Origin: Endomychus coccineus
Taxonomy: Eukaryota > Arthropoda > Insecta > Coleoptera > Endomychidae
Direction: 5' to 3'
DNA length: 64,000 nucleotides
Assembly (NCBI GenBank): GCA_958510875.1
Contig: OY294069.1
Coordinates: 6,271,205-6,335,204 of the forward strand
A program made the translations under genes and the position numbers. Positions 22,405-34,427 of this stretch are shown here, piece after piece. The number at the start of each line of letters is the position of its first letter. Position 1 is the first letter of the stretch. Below the pieces are notes generated by a model. It saw nothing but the letters and a program-made list of their open reading frames with translations, made no database searches and had not been told where the DNA came from.

Positions 22405-24560
22405 TCATATATACTCTGACTACACGAGAGGGAAACCTGTAATGTTCGAAGAACATCGTGTGAACTAGCGGTGTAATATTGGTAGAGGCGATAGGCATTC
22501 GAATTTTCCTTGAAGGTTTGGAGGTTATAGGTATAGGGGAAGACCAGACAATGTAAAGAGTAACACAACTTCGTTGTTTGATAGAAAAATGAAGTCGGGT
22601 AGAAAGAAGTTCGGCAGGTCTCGAGCTTGACAATGAAAGTGTGGCTAGCTTAAGCTCGTCTTGTTCACTTATCTGAAATCTCTCGTGGTGGAACAATAGA
22701 TGAGATTTCTGATGAACACCCACCATGGAAATATTTGAGGGAGAGATCTCCAACTTTTCTACGATGTTCTAGAGAGATCAATGAATTCGTAAGTGTCACA
22801 TCATCGATCAGACGAATAGCTCTCTTCTGGATAGAAACCAAGAACTTCAGCGTATGTTTGGAAGCCTAGCTTCAAACATGTGTACAGTACTCCAAAACAG
22901 GTATAATTGGTCCTCTGTAGCTGCTGGAATGTAAAGTAGCTCTTGGCACGGAATAGAAAACCATGTTTTTGAGAAGCGGTTTTCGCAATAGACCTCACAT
23001 GATCATCCCTCCCATGAGAGGATGCTGTTGTTGATGATCAAGAGCATGGATATGGAAGACTCCATAGGACATCAGAGATTGTGTGATCCGCCTTCTTGGA
23101 GAAGACGAAAACTTGAGTTTTGGTTGCATTAGACCTAAATACTAGATTATCATATCCTCATTTCGAAACCTTTTCCAGATCTCCATTAATTGCGTCAACA
23201 TGTCTCTGTCTCGCAACTCTGGCTCCATTGGATGGTATAGGAGCTCTAAATGAGGAAGCGGTATGAAGTGTACTATCATCTGCACAGCTATGGTTGGGAC
23301 AGGTGGTCACTTCCAGCAGATCGTCTATTTGTGGCATAAACAAAGTTGGTTCCAAGGCAGATCCCTGTGGAACATCAGCGTTGATAGCTATTGTATCGAG
23401 GGACCACCACATAGAGGGAGCTATCTGAACCAAGTTTGAATGGAAGGGTGAACAGCCTGCAAAAAATTGTTGTTAATTTAGGCGCACATTCCTTGAGAAC
23501 GACAGGTGGAATTCCGTGAGGCCCCAAAGACTTTTTGGTTTTAAGACCAAGCAGAATGCGCCTAATTCTGCTCTGATGGAAGACAATCTCAGGCATATGG
23601 CTATCAATGGCAGCATTATTAGAAGGGTTCTTCCCTCTTGCATCCAAAGTGGAATTAGCTGTTAAAATTTCAGCAAAAATGTTGGTTTTTTCTTTTGGTG
23701 CAGTAGCCAGGGTGCCAACATCTTTGATTAGGGCAGAAAATTAACTGGAAGTGAAATTTGTACCAATCGTTTTGACGAAACTCCAAGCGAACGGGAGCTA
23801 TCCGCTTTGAACTTATTGTCCCATTATATGCCTCTTTTGATGCATTTATTGTTTCATTGCACATATTTCTGGCTTCAATATATTCTGTTCAGATCTCCAG
23901 ACATGGGTTACCGCGTCAACGATGGTATGCTGTTTGGTTTTGAAGCGACGGTCCTAGAAGAGATTTTATTGAATCATTGTTCACTAGGATGCCGGGATTT
24001 GTTGGTATTTGGTATATACATTTCTATTCCTAGCCTGACAATATCCGAAATCTCTGTGGCACATTGCGTTGATACATCAGATTCAAAACATACGCTTCTC
24101 CAATGGAACTCAAACATACGATTACCATTCCAGTCTGCTGACTTGTATTGCCAAACTGTGCGTGGAGGTGTTGGATTGATTCGTGGAGTGATATTGGGAC
24201 AGGTCGTGGAGATGAGAGTTTCCCAATGATGCACGAACCTTTACTTTATAAGGACCTGGATTGACAGTGAGGGATAAGTCAAGCGTATTGGCATAATGAT
24301 AGTTGCTATCACGGATCCGTGTTGGTTCATTAATTAACTGCTCGAGATCACAGGTAATGGCGAAGGCCTAGGCCTGTCGCCCTGCGTGATCCGCCTTGTT
24401 TAAGAACTTGAACCAAGCGGAGTTGTGAACTTTGAAATCCCCCATGATGATAATTTCAACTGCTGGATAGTTATGCTGAATGAGGTCAAGTTTCAAAGAA
24501 AGAAATTCAAAGAGTTCACCACAAGCTGGTTTATTTGGCACATCAATCTGTGGAAATTAA
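22405..24560 (-). mobile_element. Longest family X LINE copy: endonuclease, RT and 3' end (decayed)
   Basis: Reading down the minus strand, about 24460-24250 holds EIIIMGDFKVHNSAWF (EEP endonuclease GDFN-type block), then NYHYANTLDLSLTVNPGPY. 24234-23974 holds TPPRTVWQYKSADWNG and ATEISDIVRLGIEMYIP. 23647-23375 holds the RT start HMPEIVFHQSRIRRILLGLK and KKSLGPHGIPPVVLKECAPK, then FCRLFTLPFKLG. 23433-23158 holds DVPQGSALEPTLF, then CADDSTLHTASSF with the catalytic ADD retained. 23000-22860 holds IAKTASQKHGFLFRAKSYFT. 22750-22405 holds the tail. The fingers/palm segment with the first catalytic Asp is deleted around 23430. No intact ORF is left, but it is the reference copy for the other X fragments. 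Confidence 0.82.
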
Positions 24561-25734
24561 CCGACGCGGCATGATAACAGACAGTAATTTTGTATCTTGT
24601 TATAAAAATAAACTGCCCTTCTTGCGAAAAATTAACCTAAACGACAATGTTGTCGTAGGAAAATTTAATATGCAATTCGTTCCATAAACTTCATTTTGAT
24701 AAACATTCGCTCCGCTACTCGCCGCTCGTACCTAATAAGACTCGTAACTTAAATGCCGTTTATAAAACTTGTTGCATTGCTATTATGTTTTGCTCACGTC
24801 AATAAGATGTAGATTGGCGATTTTCTTTCAAGCTATTTCAATTTATCATCACGTGACAGGGAATATACGTTGTAAAACTTTATTTCATCATAGACGCATC
24901 CTTCATTGGAACTTTGCGGATTATAATACATTTGTTCACATTCGAAGAGCTTTCAATATGTTAAACAAGGGCTGTATCAACGTTTGCACAGTTATTTATA
25001 ATACACTTTCAATCCATGGTTTGCATCACTCATCAATCTATAAAATTCCAGGCAAATATTGAATCAAGCTCAACTTATTTCCACGCAGAACGCTGTAGGC
25101 TTGTGACAGACACACAACATCACAACAAACTACGCTATCAATGTATTTCTTGAATATTTGAGTTGTTGCAAAATGTGTCAAGTATCTGTGTTGAATAACG
25201 AAACATATGTAAATTTGGGGACTGTAGAAAATTCACTGATGGACACACCGAAAAATGAAGAGATTTTGATTCCGGAATTAGTTAAATTTAAAGTTATCAT
25301 CATCTCAAACAAACCATATGTTCTAATAAGTACGGAAATTCACCCTCATCCACTAAAAATACTGTTAAAGTTCTAAGGAGCTTTCAGCTATGCAGTAGCC
25401 ATCATCAGAGCGAACTAAGTTAGAAAAACAAAATGTGCTTGTTCAAATACTATGTCGGATTAGTAATGTAAATAAGGGTTCATTGTTAGCTGGAGATAAA
25501 TCTGAATTCATTGAATTGATTTTCTCTTACACATTTCCATCCCTTCCAGAACAGCTATAGATATTTGTCCGTACTGAGTTTTCAAATTGTACTTTCTTAA
25601 GGAATGGTGTGACCTGTATTTCAAATATGTCCTGTTAAGTCTGCTTTACATATGCAAAATGTTCTTTATACTGACATTACTGATCAATCTGGGCTAGAAA
25701 GCAAAAGTTAAACATGAAAGAAGAGTATATTTAT
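24561..25734. other. No recognisable gene apart from the short repeat at 24730-24777
   Basis: The plus-strand ORFs 24769-25062 and 25158-25376 have no family motif that I can name. 24730-24777 is the partner of the short repeat at 1581-1627. Confidence 0.35.
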
Positions 25735-26289
25735 ATACAAGGTGTTTAAAAAAAAAGTGGCCCTGCTGCTAGAATAGGTAGAACACTAACAAATAAGTGG
25801 GGTTTGCTTGGTAAAAAATTTTCGTAGCGGAATTCGTATTCAAGATACAGGATGTTTTATTATTTATTATTAAACACATTTTTTACGATTATGTTGAAAC
25901 TACTGGCAACATTGTAATGAAACTTTTTGTGAATATGTTTTGGAAGCTGACGCATCGCATGAATTTATTCCGACTTTCATAGAGGGTGCTAGTTACACGA
26001 TTCTTACCGAGTAGTTTTAAACATAACTTGTTTGAGGTTAGATTTTCTCATCAAAATTTTAGGTGAAATTGAACATCATGCAATTTTTTGTACTATTAAT
26101 TAGAAGGTAAAATATAAAATCATTCAAAACATTACTTAATATTACAAAATTTCTCGGGATCTATTTTCAATTTCCGGAGACGAGATTCGTAATCAACGGT
26201 ATTGACACTCCCTCAGATATTTTCAAAGAAAATTCATTAAAAATTTTATTTAATTTGCATGAAGAGTGACATTTCCAGGTCGACATTAT
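25735..26289. repeat. Possible miniature mariner-like remnants (weak)
   Basis: ATACAAGGTGTTTAAAAAAA near 25736 and AAGATACAGGATGTTTTATT near 25852 resemble the TATACAGGGTG-type ends of insect mariner-like elements. A similar pair of words occurs at 29565-29715. I find no coding sequence or clean inverted repeat. Confidence 0.25.
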
Positions 26290-27285
26290 GTTTTAAAATT
26301 TTTCCGCCATCAGATTTGCAATAAGCGACCTCGAAAAGCCTTTACGTACCAATTTCAAGAAAATCCAGTAAATATTAACATACAATATTTTGAAAACTCT
26401 TGGTTTCCGGATGAATTTCGCGTCACAATAGCAAGACTTTTCACCGAACAAGACTATGTTCTTCTCTGCAGGAGGAGAGAATTCTGACATACATAGTTTT
26501 GGCTTGTTTATTGAGTAGGACGTCAGGCCTATTTGCTTGTATGGACCTGACAGTCGGAAACAGGTAATTCCAGTAGATCTGGCATTTTTTGTTTCCGACA
26601 ACGGACTCAATATCTCCTGGCATGTACGACAGCACTGGCTCTTGGTTTTCCATACAACTGCCTTAGATGGTAATACAGCAACCATAGGGCCGCATTATGG
26701 CGATGGGTGTACGCCGAAGGAGCTTTTGCCGGATATGTCGACAGCAGATGGAAAAGCGTCTCAGGAGTCTTACGACAGGTCGTGCAGGTGACATCAGGAA
26801 CCTGCACACTCATCGCGTTGAGGCGATAGACTAAGGTGTTGATTACGCCATCTTGGCAAGCTGGGGTAAGTTGCTCGGTCTCGGATATAATCCCGGCCGA
26901 AGGTTAGCCAGGTTAACACGACGAGCGTTTCGATGTTTTGGTAGAAAACACCGTGTTTCGGCTTGTCAACATGCCGCCTGAGCATAAGATCTTGCTCCGC
27001 GGAATTTATCTTAGCTTTCAGTCGAGAAGGCCAACTAGAGGGCAACCTTCTCTCCTGTGACATTCTTCCGCAGCTTTTTGTGCTGCCTTGACAATAAATG
27101 CCCCATCCCACCCGGCCAATCCGTGACTTTTGACAAGAAACAGGAGGGGGTCCGAACTTCTAAGAACTTTACATGCTGCACTCAGAACCACACTTCGATG
27201 CAGCTCCTCCAGACGACTAAGAAGTCCCCTACCTCCCCGGTGACGTGGGAGATAAATGCGGGAAACTTACAACCTAGGATATAGG
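26290..27285 (-). pseudogene. R2/R4-like LINE: RT thumb, CCHC finger and restriction-like endonuclease
   Basis: On the minus strand, about 27265-27060 reads RIYLPRHRGGRGLLSRLEEL, HRSVVLSAACKVLRSSDPLL and GAFIVKAAQKAAEECHRRE, the post-RT segment of R2-superclade elements. Next comes VDKPKHGVFYQNIETLVVLT (about 26960). Near 26800 is CTTCRKTPETLFHLLSTYP, a CCHC finger whose last Cys is Tyr. After it, 26640-26440 reads YWNYLFPTVRSIQANRPDVL and, frame-shifted, YV.EFSPPAEKNIV, the RPD and ExS/K-type motifs of the restriction-like endonuclease. Several frameshifts break it. These elements often insert into rRNA or other specific repeats; no target is seen here. The RT palm is missing. Confidence 0.72.
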
Positions 27286-30200
27286 TAGGTATAGTAGAGA
27301 ATGTTTTCTACCAAGTAAAATTCAACGCAATGTTAGAGAATCAAAAATGGCAATTCCTACAGCAGTTATTTTAAGTTGTTTGGAACTAGTTATCTATGAA
27401 CCTAAATTTATAGTTGAAACGGATGAAAACATTCACTAGCAATGTTTACGTTCTGCCTCACATCTCCTTCCTATTTCAGGTGCACTGCGACCACAATTAT
27501 CAAAGAAGTATGTAACTGTCGTTTGACAGGAGTAAACATATTCGAGATGAACGTATTCGTTAATGTTAACATGCCGGCGTTTTACATGTCAATATTTACT
27601 CAGAAACTCAAGATATAAAGTTCCTCATTCATGTTTATTTATTTACATGTATTTGGACAGAGAAAATAAATAAACGAGCGTAAATAGCAATCGATCTATT
27701 ATAAGTATAATTATAAAACTGATTTACTATTTTACTATAACAGTTAGCCAATGTTTGGAGTGTTTCAGAAAACATATTCACACCACACCATTCCTATTGC
27801 ATTGAAGACTTGCTTCGTTTATTCTTTTGCTTTCGCTGCGGACTTTAGCTGTAGATTGTGAATTTCGTTGTATTGTAGCTTAAAACCGGAAAAAACATTC
27901 CACATTGTTTCGAATTTCCTAGCAATAACTAACCATTCTGCAGCCAGATATCTTGATGTTATTATTAGTGTGAGCAATTTTGGACAACAGTTTTTTAAAT
28001 GTGTTTGTATTTGAGAACTTTTCTATATCTGAAGCAATGAGCTCTTAGTTAAACCAATATTTCCTCTATCGCCGATCACGATTATGATACTCAGAAAGTT
28101 CATGGCCTAGAAGATGACGTAGATACACAGGGCTCCAGAGACCCAGGAACACCCCCATGTTATTTGCAGAATATTGTGAGTGTCATAGTCGTGATCGACG
28201 ACTTTGAAAACCCCGAGAGCCAAAATTTGTTACATTTTATGAAGAAAAATTGACATATTCCTAGAAGATGACCTAGTTACCCGGTTTCAGGGTACCACCA
28301 GGTATTGCAGAAGAGTTTTTTCACGTCGTTATCATCACTAGCAACATTTATATCACCTCTCGAGCAGTTAACAACCATTAAAAATAATTTTCTTCGATAT
28401 CCAGAGCATCAGGACCCCGACGAATACCCCGGGGATGGTCCAAGGAGACCTCAGGGAATTTTTTTGATAGCATATTTTTGTTCAGCGACCCCAAAAACCC
28501 CCGGGAAACCAATTCGAGTCCGTTTTTTGTATTCACCTCGAAAAGTGTACTCAAAAAAATTTATTAAATTTTTTCCGCAAAAACCAAACCCAGCACAAAA
28601 TTTCTAAGTCACTTTCTGAATCGAATGCAGAAAACAGCATCTCAATCCATCTAATTGCGCCGACTTTGGAATGTGGAATGCCTTATTCCCTCAACTATTG
28701 CTATTGCAACAAGAATTGCGAACTGTAAAACGATCTTAAGAAATAGCGGCAACACTGGAAACATTAATATTTGCGTGAATGTGCCGAATGCGTAGAACAT
28801 TTGTTGAGATTATTTGTTCTGCTTATCCCTGGGCGCTTAGGTCGATCGGGCTTAAATGTTCAAGTCTGGACGCACCAATAGATTAGATTATACAGAGTAG
28901 AAACAACAATTAGATTATGAGCAGGATGAAAGGAGAACGCAGACTTAAAAAAATCTTCATCAATTAGAGATAACATTTATGTTATAGTCTAGACATTGAT
29001 ATTGGTCCTTTGAACAACTCTTACAGCAAACAGAATTAGGTAACTCTTTGAAGTTATCAGTACGCTTTCGCTCGACTATTTATTGTCATCCTAGGAGCTG
29101 AAGACAATTACTTCAAAGCTACCGCTTCATTCATACCGAATAATAAATAATTGTTCTCTCAGTTTTGTTCTAAATTCTCATTTGATGGTCTCGTTTCTTA
29201 GTATAGCTTTTACTCTCCTTGATTAATGGTTAGATACTCTCATATTCTAGGATAATTAGTACTGTAAGTCGAAATACCAGCATACAATTAATTATATGTT
29301 TGGAATTTTGAATAACAATGCATTTCCAATTACAATGGGATATTCTGTCTGTTGAAATAAAATCATTTGGGAGCAAGAGTGTCTGTACTATCTGGATTAT
29401 TGACTTTCTAGAGTTTATAATGTGCAGTAAATATATATTTGCTAAGTCAATTAGCCCCCATAAATCGACAACGCTAATGATAACATATACCATCATTATC
29501 AGTATACTGCGTAATTGCACCAAATTGCATTGGGGTGCATTTCAGGGGAATATTTCCAGATACACCGGGTATTTCAAAATTTTTCAGATGATATACAGGT
29601 GCTTATAAAGTACTACTACAAACTTTAAAAGATGAATCTTTGACTAATTATGTGATAAATAGTTCATATGAACATGGGTCCGCAAGAGCTTGGTTCTTAA
29701 GATACAGGGCGTCCAAAAAAAAATGTTATCTCATTTTTTGAGTATATTTTTGTTCAATAACATGGCTATTTGACGAAATTTGGGATACTGTGAGTATTAA
29801 TGATAAGGAACTCAAATATTAACTTGGCCACATACAGTGTTGTACCTGGATTGATATAATAATGACTTTTTTGTGTCACATTGTGTGGGTTTTTGATTAA
29901 ACAGACTTTTTCTACATTCAATTTCACACAATAAAACCTTACCTTTAATAAAACTAATCAAGGTACATAGGCGCAGTGTCATTATTACCTGGTTGTATAG
30001 CTATGAGAAACATATAAATGACCCTTTACTGATGATGATGCCTTATGTCGTAATTTCTTCCTCATCGGGAACCAGCCCATTACAATGTCATTGAAATGTT
30101 TGATGCTGAGCTAACAAAAACCAAAATTCATGTGCACACTTTCGTCATATCCTGTAGGTACTCATTCGTATTATGAGAGGAACGACACTTTGCCACAGTT

Positions 30201-31544
30201 AACAATGTTTCACGTCCCATTACACTGAAAATGATGTACAAACAGATGCGTCCATTATCATTTTGTTCACTCCATAAAATCGTGTATTGAACGATGATGT
30301 AATTCTCCAGAAAATGTTAATTAATTATTCAGTGAAGTTTGCAATGAAATTCACACTAATGTACGTAAATATTTGTTCAGATGATCTATAAACGTCGATG
30401 GAATTAATCTAGTAGGGTCGCTTCACAGTAGTTTATCATCCCTAATTGTGTGCTGTAGACATTGATGGCATCAATAATAATTAATTTTACAGAATTGCAA
30501 AATATATCGGGCAAAACTGAAATAAAACAACAGGAACATTCAGAATTTAGTAGAAGTACCTTGTACTGGTGGAACAGGACAGTAGGCGTACATCAAACCG
30601 TCCGAAAATGCTTTAACGAAATTTACTTCTCCCCCGGGGCGATAGAAACTAACAAGTTACGAGTTACTCTTTAAACACCGTTACACCGCCAAACGCTCAA
30701 CTGAAGAATAAAAGCGGGGCAAATAAACTGCTGCGAAAGTTTTATTTCCTATCGAATCCAATTTCAATTTCGAGGAAATCCAGGAACCTCACTTTCATTT
30801 GAAAATTAGAATCGCCAACGCCATTCCCATATATACATTCCAATTTATCTGTTTATAAAAACACAGTACAAAAATGTTATCAAACTAGTCAGTAACAATC
30901 GAACATTTCAATTTAATTAAGAAGTGAATACATATATTAAATATTAATCAAGCACAAAGAATATAGGTAATGATCATGAAACATTTATACAATTAAATAT
31001 AAATATTAGAACTAGAATTAATAAACATTCAATTTGGAATGCATAAATATCAGGACACGAACTATAAAACATTCAATTTAGAATGACATAACAGAATATG
31101 CTGAATTGGATTGAAATCGGTTAGGGTATTTGGCAGGAATTTGCTCACAGCTGCATATCTAATTGTGCGTTCCAAGCAAAATAATTAGGAGTACATTGAA
31201 CGTTGTTGACAAACTCTCAAGGGTATTCTTGCTATACGCTGTTCTCTGGAACCAATTCATTTGATCAATTTGTATACGTCAAAGTGAGAGCAAAATTAAC
31301 TGTGATCAATTGATGCGGTAACTTCCCTCACTTTTCTTAGTAAAATAGTTTTCGGACACTCCTGCGGATCGAATGTAAATGATCGTATGAACAGAAATAA
31401 TATATCCTCAATGAGGGCAAGGTGAAAACTGAAAAGTCCCTGAAAAATATAATAGATGGCTTCACAATGGAGAATTCCATGTGACATTTGTGATGTACCT
31501 TCTTTTACTAGAACGTATTGAAATTTTCAGACTGATAAGTAATT
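27286..31544. other. Long stretch without a recognisable gene
   Basis: 4.2 kb of AT-rich DNA. 28080-28560 is different: it has recurring C-rich words (GACCCAGGAACACCCCCATG, GGACCCCGACGAATACCCCG, GACCCCAAAAACCCCCGGG) that suggest an unclassified repeat. 29565-29715 holds ATACACCGGGTATTTC and AAGATACAGGGCGTCC, weak mariner-end-like words. The ORFs 29230-29608 on both strands and 30462-30674 carry no motif. Confidence 0.35.
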
Positions 31545-31820
31545 CAGATCTGTTTTGGTACCCATCGAAAGCAAGCAACCTTGAAGATTTTGGGAAAAAC
31601 TGAATTTCGCGTCTTGTGGACTTGTCCTGGCGAATCGAAGCCGAAAACGGCCAAAGTGTATTTATCGGGCAAAAAAGTCATGGCGACAGTTTTTTGGGAT
31701 GCACATGGTATCGTCCATATCGATTACCTAGAAACGGGCAAAACAATCACCGGCGTTATTATGCAGATCTGTTGGATAAGGTATTCACCGAATTGTGATA
31801 ATCCTGTTTGCCCATAATTA
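31545..31820 (+). pseudogene. mariner-type transposase fragment
   Basis: The ORF 31581-31817 reads LWTCPGESKPKTAKVYLSGK, VMATVFWDAHGIVHIDYLET and GKTITGVIMQ, the classical mariner block around the second catalytic Asp (VFWDxxG). A +1 shift continues it as NHRRYYADLLDKVFTEL. The third Asp region and the N-terminus are absent. About 80 of the usual 345 residues survive. Inverted repeats were not found. Confidence 0.85.
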
Positions 31821-33049
31821 CGAAGGAATTTCCCTTATCTACTTTCAAGTAATAATATGTTGTATTCAGTTTTTCCAACTGTCTACATAAATCTTACTAT
31901 GTTTTTTTTATTTATTCCACTATAGATATAATTAATATGAGGGGTACCTCAAAACGATCTATTTCTACCCACTAAAAAAAATGGTATACTTGGGGTTGCA
32001 GGTGAATAAAATTTGTATTCCGGCTCTGCCCTAAAAGGTGGTAAATTTGACGTCTTTCATGGCCAAAGGGTTTTATTGCAATCAAAAGATCAACGGTATA
32101 ATATGAACAACTAGGGAGTTTCACAACTTACGACCATGTAATTCTATAGTAAAAATCCACCAAGTTCCAGAAAAACCGACTACAGTAATCCTTTGTAACC
32201 TACCTATGCTTATTTATAGTTGAAATTATAAAGATGGCGTAATAACCTTGAAAATCGAGTAACGGAAGCTCCAAATAAAAATGATAGCAACGTAGTAGTA
32301 TCCAATTTTACAAATAGATAAAATTCTGTATCACATAGCTAAAGGGTGTATTTCTGATTGACATATCACGACACCCATCTCATTCATAGAACTTGCCAAT
32401 GAAAGGAAGAAATCGTTCGCGAGGAATGATAAAGAACCGGATATGGAAAATCCATTGTGTTTGAATAGGATATCAATACATGTTGTAGATATTGAACCCA
32501 TCTCATTTTGATACATCGAATTTGCTAGGTGTGACAGGACGAAAGAAGGGATTGAAAGATACGCTTGTATTTCATATGATGTAAAGTTTGGTTTTATTGT
32601 CATTGTGGGTGCATTTTTTCGGCACAACAACGGCTATTGCGGTTACGTAAACACAAAATTTACATCTGAATGACATCTGTCAATATATTGTAATCACAGT
32701 AAGGCATGTTGCATATCAATGAGGGCACATAGGAGCTGTACACAATTCTAAATTGAACAATGCAATCATACCTGATTAGTGTAGAAGCGTTTCCACTGTT
32801 TATTTTCGTGTAATACAGGACGGCAAACGTTCAAAGGAATAATACTCATTCCGGCTAATTAGTATTGTGCTATGGTTGTGACTGGGAGCGAATTAACTTC
32901 TTACTTCTGTTGGGGTAATAAGCGAGACTTGATTTGATAATTAGAATAAATTGTGGTGGTTCTGAGACTGAATTCGCCCAACCCGGCAGTCTCAGAAAAT
33001 TTACGACGATGCATTTATGTTTACTTGCCCGAGTTATACTCTACCAACT
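31821..33049. other. No recognisable gene
   Basis: The longest ORF (32331-32630, minus, 99 aa) overlaps an imperfect direct repeat. CCCATCTCATT occurs at 32374 and again at 32498, with similar right flanks (AACTTGCCAATG / AATTTGCTAGGTG). The ORF is not supported as a gene. Confidence 0.35.
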
Positions 33050-33265
33050 TTGGAGGGCTTTAAGTCTAGTAAGTATGCCCAAAGATACTCAAAATGTGTA
33101 TCACATTATTAAATCTCGTTCTCAACATGGGCTTATAAGAGGTAGGTCTAACGGACACTGCTTTGTTTAATTTTGTGAACTATGTAATTCATGCATTAGA
33201 TAATAAGGAAATTGTATGTGGGGTTTTCCTCGACTTGTCTACGGCATTCGATTCACTTGATATTG
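33050..33265 (+). pseudogene. LINE reverse transcriptase fragment truncated by the assembly gap
   Basis: The plus strand reads, across a frameshift near 33160, MPKDTQNVYHIIKSRSQHGL, IRGRS, then FNFVNYVIHALDNKEIVCGV and FLDLSTAFDSLD up to the gap. These match the RT blocks QxGFRxxRS and F.DLSKAFD, with the first catalytic Asp present. The part after the gap (33466 onwards) does not clearly continue the RT. Compare the RT at 62474. Confidence 0.75.
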
Positions 33266-33465
33266 NNNNNNNNNNNNNNNNNNNNNNNNNNNNNNNNNNN
33301 NNNNNNNNNNNNNNNNNNNNNNNNNNNNNNNNNNNNNNNNNNNNNNNNNNNNNNNNNNNNNNNNNNNNNNNNNNNNNNNNNNNNNNNNNNNNNNNNNNNN
33401 NNNNNNNNNNNNNNNNNNNNNNNNNNNNNNNNNNNNNNNNNNNNNNNNNNNNNNNNNNNNNNNNN
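33266..33465. other. Assembly gap (200 N)
   Basis: A run of exactly 200 N. The round number suggests a placeholder and not a measured length. Its position inside a LINE fragment is typical of repeat-induced assembly breaks. Confidence 0.99.
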
Positions 33466-34427
33466 GAAGCTTGTGCTCATATAATACCCTTAGTAGATAC
33501 ACCCAAAGGGACTCACGAGGAGATCACAGCTAAAACTACGTTCATTAGATGGTTTTAGACAATCCATAATCCAACAGACTAACAGAATGTCTATTGCAAT
33601 TTTTTGCGAATGGAACGAATTTTATATCGTGTTGCGAAAACGAAACGAATTTTAACTAAGCTAATATTTGTAACGAATGAGAAATAAATGATATGTTCAT
33701 TTATTTATGTCAGGTAGCTGTTTCGCTCATTAGTCTTTTCACCATATTGTAGGTTGGTTATGTATACCTTCAACAAGGATCCTTCAGTACGTTGCAAGCG
33801 TGCTCGTTGTCTAGAACACTATTACTTTGATGCATAAATATTTTCAGTAATTTCTCAATTGTTAAATTGGTTCGGTTCGATGTTGCCATCTGGCGCTCTC
33901 AAGGAGTTCAACATTCCCCATAATCTATTCGGGAAATCGATCATTTAATGTCCTACATTGTTTAATTTCTTACTGGGACATCTACTCGTAGATACGTTAG
34001 ATATTTTTGTCTTTCACCATACTGTAAGTTGGTTTTATATATCTTCCAAAAGGATCGTTCAATAACGTGAAAACTTCCTCGTTCAACCGATGAGCTACGT
34101 GAAATAAATGAAACAGCTATCTAGAACAATAAGCTACTGATCGACTAGAGAGACCTTGTCATCAAAGGGAATTTTTATTATAAGCCTCGGTAATGATCAA
34201 TAGTGTTACTGAGAATTGGTATCGAGCAAATGAATAGCGTCGTTTACAATCGAAAATTTGTTCATGCAGAAAGTATAACATAATGAATACGAAGACTCAA
34301 TGTAGGTATTGCGGATAATTCGAAACACGTCTTGAATTTTGAATTTGAACGTCAATTATTGAATTTGTATTAACCATGTCTTCCGTGAAGATTACATACC
34401 TTGCTTGAGCGATATAGTTAGATGGTT
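33466..34427. other. No recognisable gene
   Basis: AT-rich. Two similar words (ACCATATTGTAGGTTGGTTATGTATA near 33742 and ACCATACTGTAAGTTGGTTTTATATA near 34018, about 277 bp apart) indicate a small internal duplication. Confidence 0.35.

Noticed and set aside
24769..25376. Plus-strand ORFs of 97 and 72 aa as genes
   Set aside because: No motif, and no initiation or splice evidence beyond chance in AT-rich DNA.
29230..29608. Overlapping 97- and 96-aa ORFs on opposite strands
   Set aside because: Low-complexity hydrophobic peptides of AT-rich DNA, mutual shadows, no family motif.
32331..32630. A 99-aa minus-strand ORF as a host gene
   Set aside because: No recognisable domain, no splice context, and it overlaps an imperfect direct repeat (CCCATCTCATT at 32374 and 32498).
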